Shown here one piece after another: positions 47,269 through 60,311 of a stretch of 64,000 nucleotides of DNA (position 1 is its first letter; every line of letters begins with the position of its first letter). The DNA comes from Cucumis sativus. Taxonomy: Eukaryota > Streptophyta > Magnoliopsida > Cucurbitales > Cucurbitaceae. The stretch covers positions 26,306,272 to 26,370,271 of the forward strand of contig NC_026659.2 of assembly GCF_000004075.3 (NCBI RefSeq), given 5' to 3'. A program made the translations under genes and the position numbers. Below the pieces are notes generated by a model. That model did not search any database, was not told the DNA's origin, and saw only the letters and a program-made list of their open reading frames with translations.

Positions 47269-49799
47269 TCAACTCAAGCTCATTGCAGGCCATGGGTTTA
47301 TCCCAGCAGCAGGAAGAGCAGGTCGAACAATTGAAACACGCCTCACAACCGAAAAGGCTTCGTTCAGACGAGCAGCTCGGCTCATGAATGGAGAAGATCC
47401 CTTCTGCAAGTAGTAATTCATTCGGGGGTCAATAAATATCTTCTAAACTTCAAATGGAAACCTAAGAGAGTACTCAAGGAAGGAGGATTGGCTCCTGCCT
47501 AAGTTTTCTTAAGGTGTGATTTTGATCAAAATTGAATGCTAAACTTGAACACATAGAGAAGCTAATATCTGCCTCAAACCAAGCTACACTACAAAGTTCC
47601 AAGAGAAGAAACCAAAGAATAAATTCCCCAACTATAAATCTCCAAAAAGAAAAAGTTCACAGGAACCAAGGTAGTTATGGGATGCCTTTGTTCCACATTG
47701 GTTAAAATGGGACGACCATTGTGGTACTTAAGTGGCTTGGCTCTCCCACCCACCCCAACAGCTGGCTTTAAAGGTGTGGTTTTCCAAGGTGCTTAAGTAC
47801 CTAACACAAGTCAACTAACAGTATAATGTACTAAACTTGATTCACATTTTGGCACAACAATGAGGAGTTGATACCGATAGCTTGATGCCTGAGTTACCGA
47901 ACCTTTCAACCCTAACGAACTGAATCACCACCCATGTAAACAAACAACTGGTTTGGGCGAGACTATATTAAACTTGATTCACACGTCTCATTGTAAAGAA
48001 AAATACTCGATTTTCACACAAATTGCTATACCAAGTAAGGGGATCACAAATACGCAGTAGCCCAACAAACCCAACAAGTAACAACTCCCTGAATTTCTTC
48101 AGTGTGTAGCAATTTGTACTCAAAAAAAGATGAGTGAATCCAGGCTCCAGCCTAAGTTTCTTAAGACATCATTTTAATCCAAATTGAATGCTAAACTTGA
48201 ACAAATGGAGAAGGGAGAAGCTAATATATCCCTCAAAACTAAGCTACACAACAAAGTTTAAAAAATAAAAAAACAAACAGAACAAAACAAAGCAATCTCC
48301 AAAAAGAAAAGGTTGACAGAAAGTCAACTAACAGCATAGTGTATCAAACTTGATTCACATTTTCGCACATAAATGTAAGGAGTAAACATCAACGGTTTGA
48401 TCCTGATAGAACCTGGATATATTGAATATCAATGATAACAAAAATATAAGATAAACCAAGTGATTTGAGATACTTGGACTCTCCAATCTTGAGATCATAC
48501 TCAAGCTCTAATTCACTCATTAACATATAGCCTACCTTCTCCATTCCCTTCCACCTCTATTTATAAAGAAAACCTCCCTAACAAACTACTCAACTAATCA
48601 CTAATGTACCTTTAATACCCCACTAGTGACATTCCTATCAGATGCCCGACCACTGCAAACAACTAAATCACCCCTCACATACTCTAACAACAGCCTGGGC
48701 AACGTTCTGCTAAACTCGATTCACATGTCACATTATAAATTGTTACCATTACCAAGTAAGAGAACCACAGATATGCAGCACAATAAACCCAAGAAGGAAC
48801 AACTTTCAGAATTTCCTCACAGTTTGTAATACCCAATTGTTACTTCGAAAAAAGTTCAGTAAAACAAAAAAATAACATCAGGCAAAAGAGAACAAACAAA
48901 TTTAAACAAACAGTTCAAAAGATCTTTACCGTATGTATTCTTACTGAATTTACCTTCTCATCCAAGATAACCTTCAAGTGCAAGCTCTGGCTCTTCCTCT
49001 TCATCTTATAGAGCTTCCTTCCTAGAATAATGAAACCCATCAAAGCAGCTGCTACAGAGAATGACCAGACAGGGCTTGCCTTAAACAAGCAGTACTTAAA
49101 GACCTCAAACGGAACCTTCCACCAAAGTACTTTCCTCTTATCTCCAACCTCACTCCCAGATTCTGTATTGACTTTTGTTTCTTCAACTTGGACATTCTTG
49201 CTCTCTTCCAACTGCTCTTTCCCTTCTTCCAATTTCACTACTTTTGAGCCACTTAGATCAAAATCCCCACTAGACTCACACCAGAAATTGTTCAAATCCT
49301 TGCTTTGGGGTTGGATTTCATCCAATTCTTCAAAAGCTAATTCAATATTGGGATCAGAACCACTGGTGTTGCCCTCATGGGACTCTATACTACCATTCAA
49401 TTCCTTATCACCTTGCAGAAATTCTGCGATTCTAGACTCAGTCTTTGAATTGAGTTCGTTAGCTTTACGCTCATCCGACCTATCAATACTAGAATCAGAC
49501 CATGATTCGTCCGAATTTACCCGATCATACCTATTATCCGAACTCGGATCATCCGCTTCAACTGAACCCTCCTCTTCGCTAAGATCACGCTCAGGTTCAG
49601 TTTTCCCTCGCCCCCCCTGATTATCAAGAGAAAAATAGTCGGATTTGATTATGCTATCGGAACCGGACTCACCTTCAATTCCACCAAAATGGGTCGATTT
49701 CTCTCCAGAAAACTCAGCCGCAGTCAGGGCAGTTTCGGAGTTCAAATCATGGAGCAGTAACTCCCAATCCTGAAACTCAGCACCCACTGCTCCTCCCAT
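47269..49799 (-). CDS. Plant membrane protein resembling the DUF6821 family
   Basis: Two exons, 49,799-48,954 (282 codons) and 47,403-47,269 (44 codons plus stop), join in phase 0 over a 1.55-kb GT-AG intron to give 326 residues. Exon 2 is too short to stand out alone but reads FMSRAARLNEAFSVVRR, then IVRPALPAAGINPWPAM, which fits plant proteins I recall as DUF6821. Residues 1-20 include DWELLLHDL. Residues ~40-215 are acidic, Ser/Asp/Glu-rich and probably disordered. Residues ~226-260 read WWKVPFEVFKYCLFKASPVW and then a hydrophobic span FSVAAALMGFIILG (one likely membrane segment), followed by basic RKLYKMKRKSQ. This suggests a single-pass anchored protein with a long acidic soluble head. 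Function is unknown. The ATG at 49,799 was chosen over an in-frame upstream GTG. The intron holds a tandem duplication and a small LTR-like insert. Confidence 0.85.
47465..48840. repeat. Old direct tandem duplication inside an intron
   Basis: Copy 1 (~47,465-48,117) and copy 2 (~48,118-48,840) share blocks in the same order. These are 'gctcc(t/a)gcctaag', 'aattgaatgctaaacttgaaca', 'agtcaactaacag..ta.tgta..aaacttgattcacattt', and 'accaagtaag...atcaca.ata.gcag'. The copies are clearly diverged but alignable. Copy 1 has about 145 bp absent from copy 2 (~47,664-47,808); copy 2 carries the 237-bp insert at 48,404-48,640. Confidence 0.8.
48404..48640 (+). mobile_element. Small LTR-like insert (solo LTR or TRIM-type) with target duplication
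   Basis: It starts TGATAG and ends CTATCA, a 6-bp inverted end with the TG...CA rule of LTRs. It is flanked by GATCC (48,399-48,403) and GATGC (48,641-48,645), a 5-bp target duplication with one mismatch. The sister copy of the tandem duplication reads TTGATGCCTGAG at the matching place without the insert, which confirms an insertion. A CTATTTATAAAG box near 48,570 suggests + orientation. At 237 bp it is short for an LTR. No internal region is present, so it is a solo LTR of a small element. Confidence 0.75.
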
Positions 49800-52717
49800 G
49801 GCGGCCAGCACACAAGCTCCTCAACCCACAAACGGAAACAAAAAAAGGAAAAGCAGAAGAAATAGGTTATACACTTTGAGAAGCCAGAACACAGAAATGG
49901 TTTGACCCCAACAGAAACGGAAGGAAAATAAGTCAAAAGAAGATTCAACCCACTGAGAGTATAAGAAAACCGATGAACCCCCGAATCTAATCTGACCCAA
50001 CTTCGTGGAATCTTCGAATTCGACGGCAGAGTATCAAAAAAAACAAAAGGCACAGAGGAAGCAATGGTGGAGTTGAGAACAGGGGATTTGGATAATGGCG
50101 TAATGGGTTTGATTGAATTTGAAGTGAAAACAAGAGGTGGTGGACAAAAAGACAAAAGGAAAGAAAAATGCAAAATTGTTTTGGCCGTTTGGATGAACTC
50201 ACCGCCGCCGCCATGGCCACCGCCGCCGTCTAAACTCTAAATAGCTGAAATGAAGTAGTTAATTGAATGTCGACACAATTTAATTTGCGTAAGAATTAGC
50301 TATAAAGAATCTCTAAATTGAATTCAAGCAACTAATTTTTGTGAAATTCGTTAAAAGATGTAAGCCATTTTGAAGACGGTTGCCTTATTTTGATTCAACA
50401 TAAACAGACGTAAAAGATCCTACGAAGATTCAACAACATCTCTTTCAAAACCTACTTATCTATCACCCAAACTACTCAACTTCATTAGTTTTTCTTATTT
50501 GAGATAGAACATTAGTGGGTAAAAATTTCATCACTCTCAATTATGGATAGAATATAAATGTTGATAGCATAACCTGAAATCAATATTTATTTTAACAAAA
50601 GTCCCAAACATATCAATTTCATTTATAGTATTAGGGATAGAAGCTATCATATGGATAATATGTTATTTGTGATAAAAAGCTATTACATATATCATGCTAA
50701 TCCGATCTCTTTTCTTTGTCCATTTATGCTAACAACAAACAACCACAATATCACATTATAGTAGCATTATCTTGATATCATTGATATATTGTAGTTTGTT
50801 AGGGATATTATTTATAGATGCTATGAGTCATATCCATTATTAGTAGCTTTAAAAAAATTGACTGATAGCTTAATTACCTCATCAATTCAAAATTGATATG
50901 TTTGTCAAGGAAATATCACTTATAAACAAATATTCTTTTGATGATATCCTTTATAGTTACAATTAGTGATATCCATCTAATGCAATCATTGATAGATAAT
51001 GTTAGTGATATCATTTTACGTTGATAGAAAAATAGAAAAAATAATTATAGTAGCTATTAGGAATATCAATTGCTATAGATGGTAGCTTTCAATTTAAGAA
51101 AAAAAAAATTGTAGTGATGACAAGTTCTTATCGATAGTAGCTATCAGTGATAACAACCGTTAATAGCTATCATTGTTATTCACTAATTGTATCCATTCGT
51201 GATAGCTTTCAACGTAAAAACCTAAGAAGAAGGGTGAAATAATCATTTCTCAAATTGAAAGCTATGAGTCATAGCACATATCACTAAAAGCAATTATAAA
51301 GATATCATACATCACTAAAAGCAATTATAAGTGATAGATGTTATCGGCGCTAGTTTTTAATTTGAAAAGTTCGACAACAAATGCCTAAAATGACGGTTGA
51401 ATGGGAGTATTATTTTAGTCTTTTGCTATTTGTTGTGGTCTATATATATCATTATTTTATCCTTATGCTATGCTATTATTTTAAGTCCTTTTTTTTCTTT
51501 TTCTTTTTTTTGCCATTAAATTCAAAACTTCAACCCTAAAATTGTTAGTACTTTAAATTAAATTCAAAGCAATTTTCTCTCATAATCAAGATAGCATAGA
51601 TAGTGGGAGAGAAGAAACTAAACAGTTTTTGTCATTCATTGAGTAAAGGATTAAAACGAAAATTGTTAAATAAACGTGTGCTTTGCATGCAAAACGTTTC
51701 TCATTCATTGAGTTGAATATTCTCACTCAATTGTTTGGTTGAATTATATTCTAAACTTTGATTCAATGCACTAACCTAAAAGGAATCGATTTCTTATTGC
51801 CAAGTGTTCGAACAAGTTTAAACTACCATATATAATGTCATAGTTTCATAGGTTCTTTATTCGGGATGGATAAAACAACAAAATTAGGTAAAATGATCAT
51901 TCCCGTACAACAACTTAATATTTTTAGCACAGTTTATAAACAAACAATTTTAAAACTTCTAAGGAAAAAAATATAAATTAAACCAATAAACTAATAACTC
52001 TCTGTTACGTTATATATCTACAACTTTGGTATGAGAATTATCTTTAGGATGCAAACCAATAAAACTTCCAGCTCCAGAAATTATCTTTTCGACACTAAAA
52101 ATCACGTTTGATTTCGGTTCTCAAAAGGAACTAAACTATCCTTTATCGATCATTCCTTTTTCCAATTAAGTTAAAATAAGTGCAAAACCTCCATAAACTT
52201 TGCTTTGGCTCTAATGTTTCTAAAATGAGAATTAAACTTTGGTGGCTAGTCGAAGCATCATTTTGAGATCAAATCCCTCAATTTAAATGATATTAACCAC
52301 ATCTACCTTATCTCTCTCAAAGAAATCTTAATTTCAAAAACCCAACTGTCTAGGAAATAAAATTCTCTAAAACCTTGAAAGCCGAGCAGCCAAAGAAATA
52401 GATCAAATAAACTCAATACATTCAAGATGTGGAGGAGTTATGAGTAACGAGGTCCAATCATGGCAACAAAACTATGGAAACTAAGTTCAAACAGACGCTT
52501 GTCCAAAATTGAAAGCTAGTTCCATCCACCATAAAAACAGCTCTAAATGGGAAACAAAAAAATTAACGCAAAACTTCTAAGAGATGTAACATTCTCATCA
52601 ATGCAATACAAGAAAAAGTCTAGCTGCAGGAAATAGGTTGTTGAGGTTAATCTCAGTTACCTGAGACCCTTGGCTAATCTTTTACCATTCTCTAATGATG
52701 AGTTTCTAGTCAGTAAC
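49800..52717. other. 5' leader of the DUF6821-like gene and gene-free repeat-rich stretch
   Basis: 49,800-50,230 has leader/promoter composition for the minus-strand gene, including a GGCGGCGGTGGCCATGGCGG patch. A GTGAGT follows it at about 50,197, so a leader intron is possible. From ~50,560 to 51,350 recurring phrases (GATATC, TGATAG, TAGCTAT, CTATCA) indicate a decayed repeat. Sequence left of 52,718 includes the 3' UTR of RPS9. No other gene is seen. Confidence 0.5.
51280..51330. repeat. Short tandem duplication, 20-bp identical units
   Basis: ATCACTAAAAGCAATTATAA occurs at 51,280-51,299 and again at 51,311-51,330, period 31 bp, inside the larger TATCA/TGATA-rich repeat. Confidence 0.9.
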
Positions 52718-54321
<1,604 letters not shown>

Positions 54322-54482
54322 GTTTGGTTCTCTGGTACGGCTTCACTCCCTGCCTTGCCCGCCGCGCTCTCGATCGGAAGCCCTAAAAACAAAGAAGCGC
54401 CGAAGTGGAGGGAGGGTTTGTGGTGCATTTATATGGGTTCTTAAAGACTCTTGCCTGAACATAGTGGTGATTGGTGAGGCTG

Positions 54483-54554
54483 AACCCTAGGCGCCCTTCT
54501 GGATTGAGAGTGACGGCCCAATTAACATAATGGGCTTTGCAGAAAGAAAGCCCA
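54483..54554. promoter_or_regulatory. Telo-box and three site II elements of the RPS9 promoter
   Basis: AACCCTA (telo-box) lies at 54,483-54,489. Site II elements are GGCCCA at 54,515-54,520, TGGGCT at 54,531-54,536 and AGCCCA at 54,549-54,554. They lie 160-235 bp upstream of the start codon. The combination is known to drive plant ribosomal-protein genes in dividing cells; site II binds class I TCP factors. Confidence 0.8.
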
Positions 54555-55313
54555 TTATTAGTCTGTTTCGGCCCTTTTAACACTTGCAATTGATATATAA
54601 ATACTTAAATATTTATGTTTGTTCTATAAGAAAATCAAAATTTTAAATTTAAAAAGGGTGTATGCTTTTCACATGAGTTCACTTATAAAAATTATAATTT
54701 GGGACACTTACTTGTTGGATTATAATTTTTTTATTATAATATTTTGTGTTTGAGTAAGGAAAACATTCTAATATGAAATGGAATGGAAGATTTAATAGAA
54801 ACAATGAAGGATGTTATAAATAATAAATTAGTTATTTTAATTAATAATACTATAGTTAATTATATAATTTAATTGTTTGAAACACTAGCTATTATAATTG
54901 ATCCTTATTCATGGAATGTTCGACATGGCAAGAAATCCTTGTACAAATAAGTTTGAGTTGTATTTTGATATTTTAGAAGATATGTTAGTGAAAATTGAAT
55001 CGATTTTCACCTCTCAATTTGACTACTTGTAAAGTTCAAATATAAACTCTCAATTTAACTTTATTTGTATGACTTTTTTAAAATATAATGATCGGTGGTG
55101 GAAGAATATAAAATCACAAATCATAAAACTAGGCCAATACTGGTCCTTCCAATCTTATGCATAGCCAACAATGGTTAGAGTACATATTCCCATACAAAAA
55201 AGTGACTAGACTTTAACACGTCTTGTTGAATGGACTCACTTAATACACTATAACCAAAATTAGATGCAATTATTTTAGTAATAAATTACATATATAAATA
55301 TAGATTCGAGATT
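54555..55313. other. Gene-free stretch between RPS9 and the HVA22-like gene
   Basis: AT-rich, with no open frame of protein-like composition. The part next to 55,313 should be the 3' UTR of the HVA22-like gene. Confidence 0.6.
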
Positions 55314-56917
55314 TCAATAGGCATAATCATCATCGAAAATCATGCAATTGTTGTTCCTTCTCGATCTCTCTCTTTCAGCCTGCTAAGGTTCACAAACAAT
55401 AAATTATATCAAGATCATATGGACTATACATATCTATATAATATGATCGATCATTCAATATTAGTATTGCTGTTCATTTAATTTAGAAGACAAACCTTAT
55501 ACATAAGCCTTTCGAAAGCCTCAGTCCCATGCTCTTCCATGTACTTCTCTGCAGCTGTTAAAACATCATCTTGGGTACTGAAAATAAGTTTGGTCTTACG
55601 AGGAATGTACCATAGTGTAGAGGTTTGAGGGTTCATATAATGTGGCCTAATGAAGTTTTTGTAAACATGCGATGCCCCATTGAAGTGTGGTAGAACTAAC
55701 CAACTCATTATTATTAGTTTCACATATGGCCAAACCGCAACCCTGCAAAATATATATTTGCATAAACATCAAATTAAATACGCTACACCAAACAAATTTT
55801 ACTTTCTTGATAGTTTTTTCTGCCAATGCAACAAAAATCGTCGACATAGCTACATTTTGTCTACACGTTGTCAATAAGTTATTTCATGTTAGATAATCTT
55901 GTAGTTGTAATAATTTAAATAGACTATGATATTTTATTTTATCAGTATTCAAATCAATTGTTTAAGTTGATTTGTAAAACGAATATAACTATATCAACAT
56001 ATACTTGAACACTTTTAAGGTTTTAAAAGGACTAGTAAATTCAATATTAGCGATCAGATTTTGAAGTTCAAATATAAAACCTCATATATATGTTGACATT
56101 GTGTTAAATAATAAAACAATGGGAAAGATTAAGCTAATCAACTTTTGTAAATTTAATTATATAAGACATGCTATCCTAATTATAAAACCAAGAACGGAGT
56201 GTTAAGCGAATTTAAATTTAGTCTGTTTACCTATCTTTCTTTTAAAATTAAGTTTATAAAACCACTTAATCGACACCGAATCAATTATGGTTAGTTTAAT
56301 AAATGTTTAGATAAAATTTGATTATAAAAGAGTAGAAATAGACCAAATTGACACTTTTTCTACGTCGACTTTAAACAATCGGTTCAATTTTTCAATACTA
56401 ACATGCTCCCCTACATATAGTTGAAGAGAAAGGAAGATGAGATGATGACTTACACTTCAAGTATTTTGGCAAAGGTGAGCTCAAAAAGAGTCATGAGAGA
56501 GTACAAAACCCAGTAAGTAAGCCATTGCTGGTCGTCCACTATTGACTTCGTCTCTATAGCTTTGATGGAAGCATAACTATACAATATACAATACATCATT
56601 TTCAAACACAAAAATGAAACTAAAAACCCCAAATAAATAAACGTGACAATAATTAAAACACATAATAATTACTCTTTAAATATTCAACAATCTAATCTAA
56701 CATTATTTCTCACTTACAGAGGATACACCAGAGAAACCACAGGCCTACAAACAAAAATATCAAATCAAAATTCAAAAGAAAAGAAAATCAGTAGAGAGTT
56801 GGTAATGCGTTTCATAAATCAAATTAGCATAATGGAAGAAACTATATACTAAAGGTATTACAAAGCAAGAACATCGAAGTTATTGGCGACGACTTGAAGA
56901 AAATTCCCCGAACCCAT
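55314..56917 (-). CDS. HVA22-like protein (TB2/DP1/REEP family)
   Basis: Five exons join in frame: 56,917-56,862, 56,744-56,718 (27-nt microexon), 56,576-56,454, 55,742-55,496 and 55,379-55,314, giving 172 residues. The TB2/DP1/HVA22 domain runs over residues ~15-115: PVVSLVYPLYASIKAIE, then DDQQWLTYWVLYSLMTLFEL (membrane hairpin), then WPYVKLIIMSWLVLPHFNGA and SHVYKNFIRPH. The tail has AAEKYMEEHGTEAFERLM and ends CMIFDDDYAY, like the HVA22a-type plant members. HVA22 proteins shape tubular endoplasmic reticulum and vesicle traffic, and several are induced by abscisic acid and stress. The last intron uses an unusual donor AAG|GTTTGT; the other donors are close to consensus. Without the 27-nt exon the reading frame still joins but PVVSLVYPL would be lost. 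Confidence 0.93.
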
Positions 56918-58580
56918 AACTTAAAATTCAAATTATTCAACCTGTGTGTGGTAAGAAAAAAAAAAAAGAGAAGAGGGGGAAGAAGAGCAAAGTTTGTCAA
57001 AAAGGAATTTTTAACCACGAGGAGTGGCTATTGGCTAATTGTCCGAGAATTAAGGTACACGAGAAAAGAGGCACCGATTTTTAGTGGCTTCTAATCTCCT
57101 ACAGCAATGTACAACTCAATACCCTCCACCTTCTTTCTTTTTTTAATAATTGGTAAATTGGTCATATGGTTTTGTTGGTGAATAAATGTTTAATTAAATT
57201 CTCTATGCAAATAATAATATGGTCTATATATCAAATTTGCTAAATATCTTATCTGGTCAATGGTCAACCATATATAATGATAAAGAATTTGTGGTGATGG
57301 TGACTCCAAATATGCATAACCAAATGTTCCTTATAGAATAATCTAGCTAGAGACAACCCAATGCATTACATTAGGGAATAATACTAATGATGGCCTAAGT
57401 TTGGCAAAACGTAAACCTTATATTTGCCTCTACTTAATACTATTTCAAGATTCTATTTTAGTACCCTACATTATCATTCAATTCAATAATTATCATTTTC
57501 TATGATACATATTTAGAGATAATTAAATAAGATTATATAAAAATTAAATCAAACAATTATTGAATTCGTGAAACTCGTCAAATCCAACTTCTTTTATACT
57601 GTTTTATACTGTTCTTTGATGACGTGATATTATCTCACATTTAATCAAGCTTTTGAGCAAGTTTTAGCCAAAATGGTAATCATCTAAAAGAAGGGTAGAG
57701 AAGAGTTTATGAGAAAGAAAAACAACTTCTTACAATTTCTTTTGCATCGAGTACAATAATTTGTAGTAGCCCCCCCTCCCTCCACTTTACAGCTTTAAGG
57801 TTGCTTAAATAAGCTCAAAACCAATAGAAATATATATTTACTTTATATGCCATATAGATCATCATCCACTCTTTTCTTGATATCAAAGAATTACCACCAT
57901 GTAGTAATTGACTCGACTCGAATCGGATATATAATTCAATTGGTTACAACAATATATGTTGATGTGAGCACAATTTCTATATTCTACAAGACTTTAGTTC
58001 ATCAATAATTATGAGAAAAAAAAAAAAAGAATAGAGAAACTAAACAACTGGAAGCATTCAAATGTTTACATCTTATTCAAATATTCACTTTGATGTTTGC
58101 AACCCAAATCATATGTATATATAGAAGATTAAAAAACTGAAAGCAATGCAAGTTCATTGACATTCATTTATATATAATGTTGAAAAACATGGCCAGTTGC
58201 CCTGCTGGCTCACTCACTTGAGGGAAAATACAAAGCCAAACCCAAGCCTTTCTTCATGTTTTTTGCTTCTCAAAAGCTTTAATTACTTACCAAATCCATC
58301 GCTGCTACTATATAACACTAAAAAAAATTGCAGTTTTAAATGAAAACTCAATACACAAACCGCAATAAAAAAAAATATATAAAAATCACACTTTTCTTCT
58401 TCTTCTTCTCTTCTCAATACATACCTCTAAATCCTATTGTGGTAAAATTGCATAACTCATATTTAATATGATATGTATATTTAGTGAGAAAATGAATGAG
58501 TAGAAAAAAAAAAGAAAGTATAATATTAGGATTGGAAAAGCAGCAAAGCATACAGATTGTTGAGATGTGTTTTGTTGGGT
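56918..58580. other. Upstream region of the HVA22-like gene and 3' flank of the TCP gene
   Basis: No gene is seen. 56,940-57,080 is purine-rich and less AT-rich, probably the HVA22-like leader and promoter; I see no clear ACGTG abscisic-acid element there. The stretch nearest 58,580 should hold the TCP 3' UTR. A C-run (CCCCCCTCCC) lies at about 57,771-57,780. Confidence 0.5.
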
Positions 58581-59684
58581 CTATGATTGATCAGGATTAT
58601 TAGAAGTAACGCCGCCGACTCCTCTTGTCGGAGATTCTGATACTGACAATCCCGGCATCGTTGTTCTATAAGCACTTAGAGCCGCCAACATCCCCAAGTG
58701 GCTGTCCGTCGCCGGACCACCACCACCACCTCCGATCCCTGTCCCCAACTGTTGCCCACTTGGCAAAAGTGCCATTGGTGGTGGCAGATTCATGAAATGA
58801 AACCCTCCGCCGCCGCCACCACCACCACCGCCACCCGCCCCTCTTAACATACTGCTGTTTCCCACCGACGGAAATGTCCACATCTGATCACTCCCTTGAT
58901 TGGTAGGATTCGTCACCATCCAAAATGTCGCCGGCAATTGACTGCTTTGACTCGCCGGAATCGAACCGGTACTCGTTTGAACCATATAATTCTCTGACGA
59001 AGATTCCGATTGCTCCGACCGCCGTTTTTTCCCCGTCTCGACTACATCAATCCCACCTTGATCTTGCTTGAACACGTTCACGTAATTAGAAGAATTGAAA
59101 TTCAAGAATGTAGACGAATCATCAACGAGATTATGATTATGATTGTTGGTTCTATCCCAAAGATCCGATCTCGTTCTAACGGCGAATTGGGTGGGACTGA
59201 AATAGCTCGTCCGAAGATGAGAAGGAGCGGAGATAGTGGAGCCAGAGCTACGAAGAGAGATATTAAGTGAAGTAAAATTAGCTGGAATAGTACCAGTACC
59301 AGTCGCAGCGATAACGGCAGGCTCAGCCTGTTGTAGAAGCCACTCAATAGTTTCACCGTCGGACTTGTGACCAAGCTCTCGAGTGAGTTGAAAAACCCTA
59401 GCAGCACAAAGAGCAGGCATCCGAATCCGACGACCACGGCCATCGACTTTGGTGTGACGGTCTTTGGTGGTGGCTCTTTTGGGAGGTGGCTTCTTAGGTG
59501 AAGAAGAAGATTGAAGATTTGAATTTGGAGTTGTTGTTATTGTCGTTGTTGTTTTTGTTCCTCCGTTGTTTGCGGAGGAGGAACATGGGTGTTGTTGTTG
59601 TTCTTCTTCTTCTTCCTTTTTCTTCTCCAACAATTGTAATGGAAAATTAGGTCTTCGGATCCCATTTTCACCATCCATGATCAT
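58581..59684 (-). CDS. Class I TCP transcription factor, TCP14/TCP15-like
   Basis: An intronless frame of 367 residues from the ATG at 59,684 (MIMDGENG; an alternative Met two codons on, at 59,678, gives MDGENG). The N-terminus has [13 protein letters not shown]. The TCP domain covers ~68-125: [20 protein letters not shown], then [20 protein letters not shown] and [20 protein letters not shown]. The short basic region ([12 protein letters not shown]) marks class I (PCF). Downstream [20 protein letters not shown] matches the TCP14/TCP15 branch. Tracts of Glu/Gln (22-31), Thr (44-52) and about 13 Gly near residue 290 come from GAA, ACA and GGN repeats. Class I TCP factors bind GTGGGNCC/TGGGCC sites and promote cell proliferation, embryo and internode growth and immunity. 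Which of TCP14 or TCP15 is the closer relative cannot be settled by eye. Confidence 0.95.
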   Translation of the reverse strand: MIMDGENGIRRPNFPLQLLEKKKEEEEEQQQHPCSSSANNGGTKTTTTITTTPNSNLQSSSSPKKPPPKRATTKDRHTKVDGRGRRIRMPALCAARVFQLTRELGHKSDGETIEWLLQQAEPAVIAATGTGTIPANFTSLNISLRSSGSTISAPSHLRTSYFSPTQFAVRTRSDLWDRTNNHNHNLVDDSSTFLNFNSSNYVNVFKQDQGGIDVVETGKKRRSEQSESSSENYMVQTSTGSIPASQSSQLPATFWMVTNPTNQGSDQMWTFPSVGNSSMLRGAGGGGGGGGGGGFHFMNLPPPMALLPSGQQLGTGIGGGGGGPATDSHLGMLAALSAYRTTMPGLSVSESPTRGVGGVTSNNPDQS

Positions 59685-60257
59685 ATGTGTAGACACAATC
59701 TTTTGTCTTTTTTTTTTTCCCCCTTTTTTTTTGATTTGCTAGTAGTAGTACATAATCTGTAGTAGCTGACCCTTGGATTGTATCACATAGTGGGTCTCTT
59801 TCTTCTCTCTCTCATATATATGGAATTTCCTTTCAGATGGGAGTTGCCATTACCTCTCTGTCTCTCTAAACTTTTCTCCTTTTCATATCCACACACACAC
59901 ACACACAAGATAAGAGGAAGAAGTGGGCAAGCTTTAAGCAACAAAAATAATGAGTGGGATTTTTCTCAATAACCCAAAACAAGAATTTATCTTTTTTATA
60001 AAAAAGAAAGGTCTGAAATTAGGGTTTTGTCTGAATATATGTGGACTTTTTTTTTTTTTTCTTTCTTTTAGTTGTTTGTATAATTGGAAAAGATTAGAGG
60101 GATTAGGTATATGTGTGTTTGTTTTAAAGTTTTATTTTTATTGCTAGATGTTAATTTGAAGGCATAAAGATATAGAGTGGGGTGGGGTAGGTCCCAAACA
60201 GCCAAGTCAAAAAATAATAATAATAGAGAGGGACTGAGTAGTAAAAGGAAGATCATG

Positions 60258-60311
60258 AATTATACAAATTATACAAATTATACAAATTACAAAATAAAAT
60301 AAAATAAAATA
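60258..60311. repeat. Tandem 9-mer repeat plus (AAAAT)n
   Basis: AATTATACA-type units repeat about four times with period 9, then AAAAT repeats about four times. Confidence 0.85.

Noticed and set aside
49030..49620. 196-codon + strand frame opposite the DUF6821-like exon
   Set aside because: It is the antisense shadow of an acidic Ser/Asp-rich coding exon; no promoter or homology supports it.
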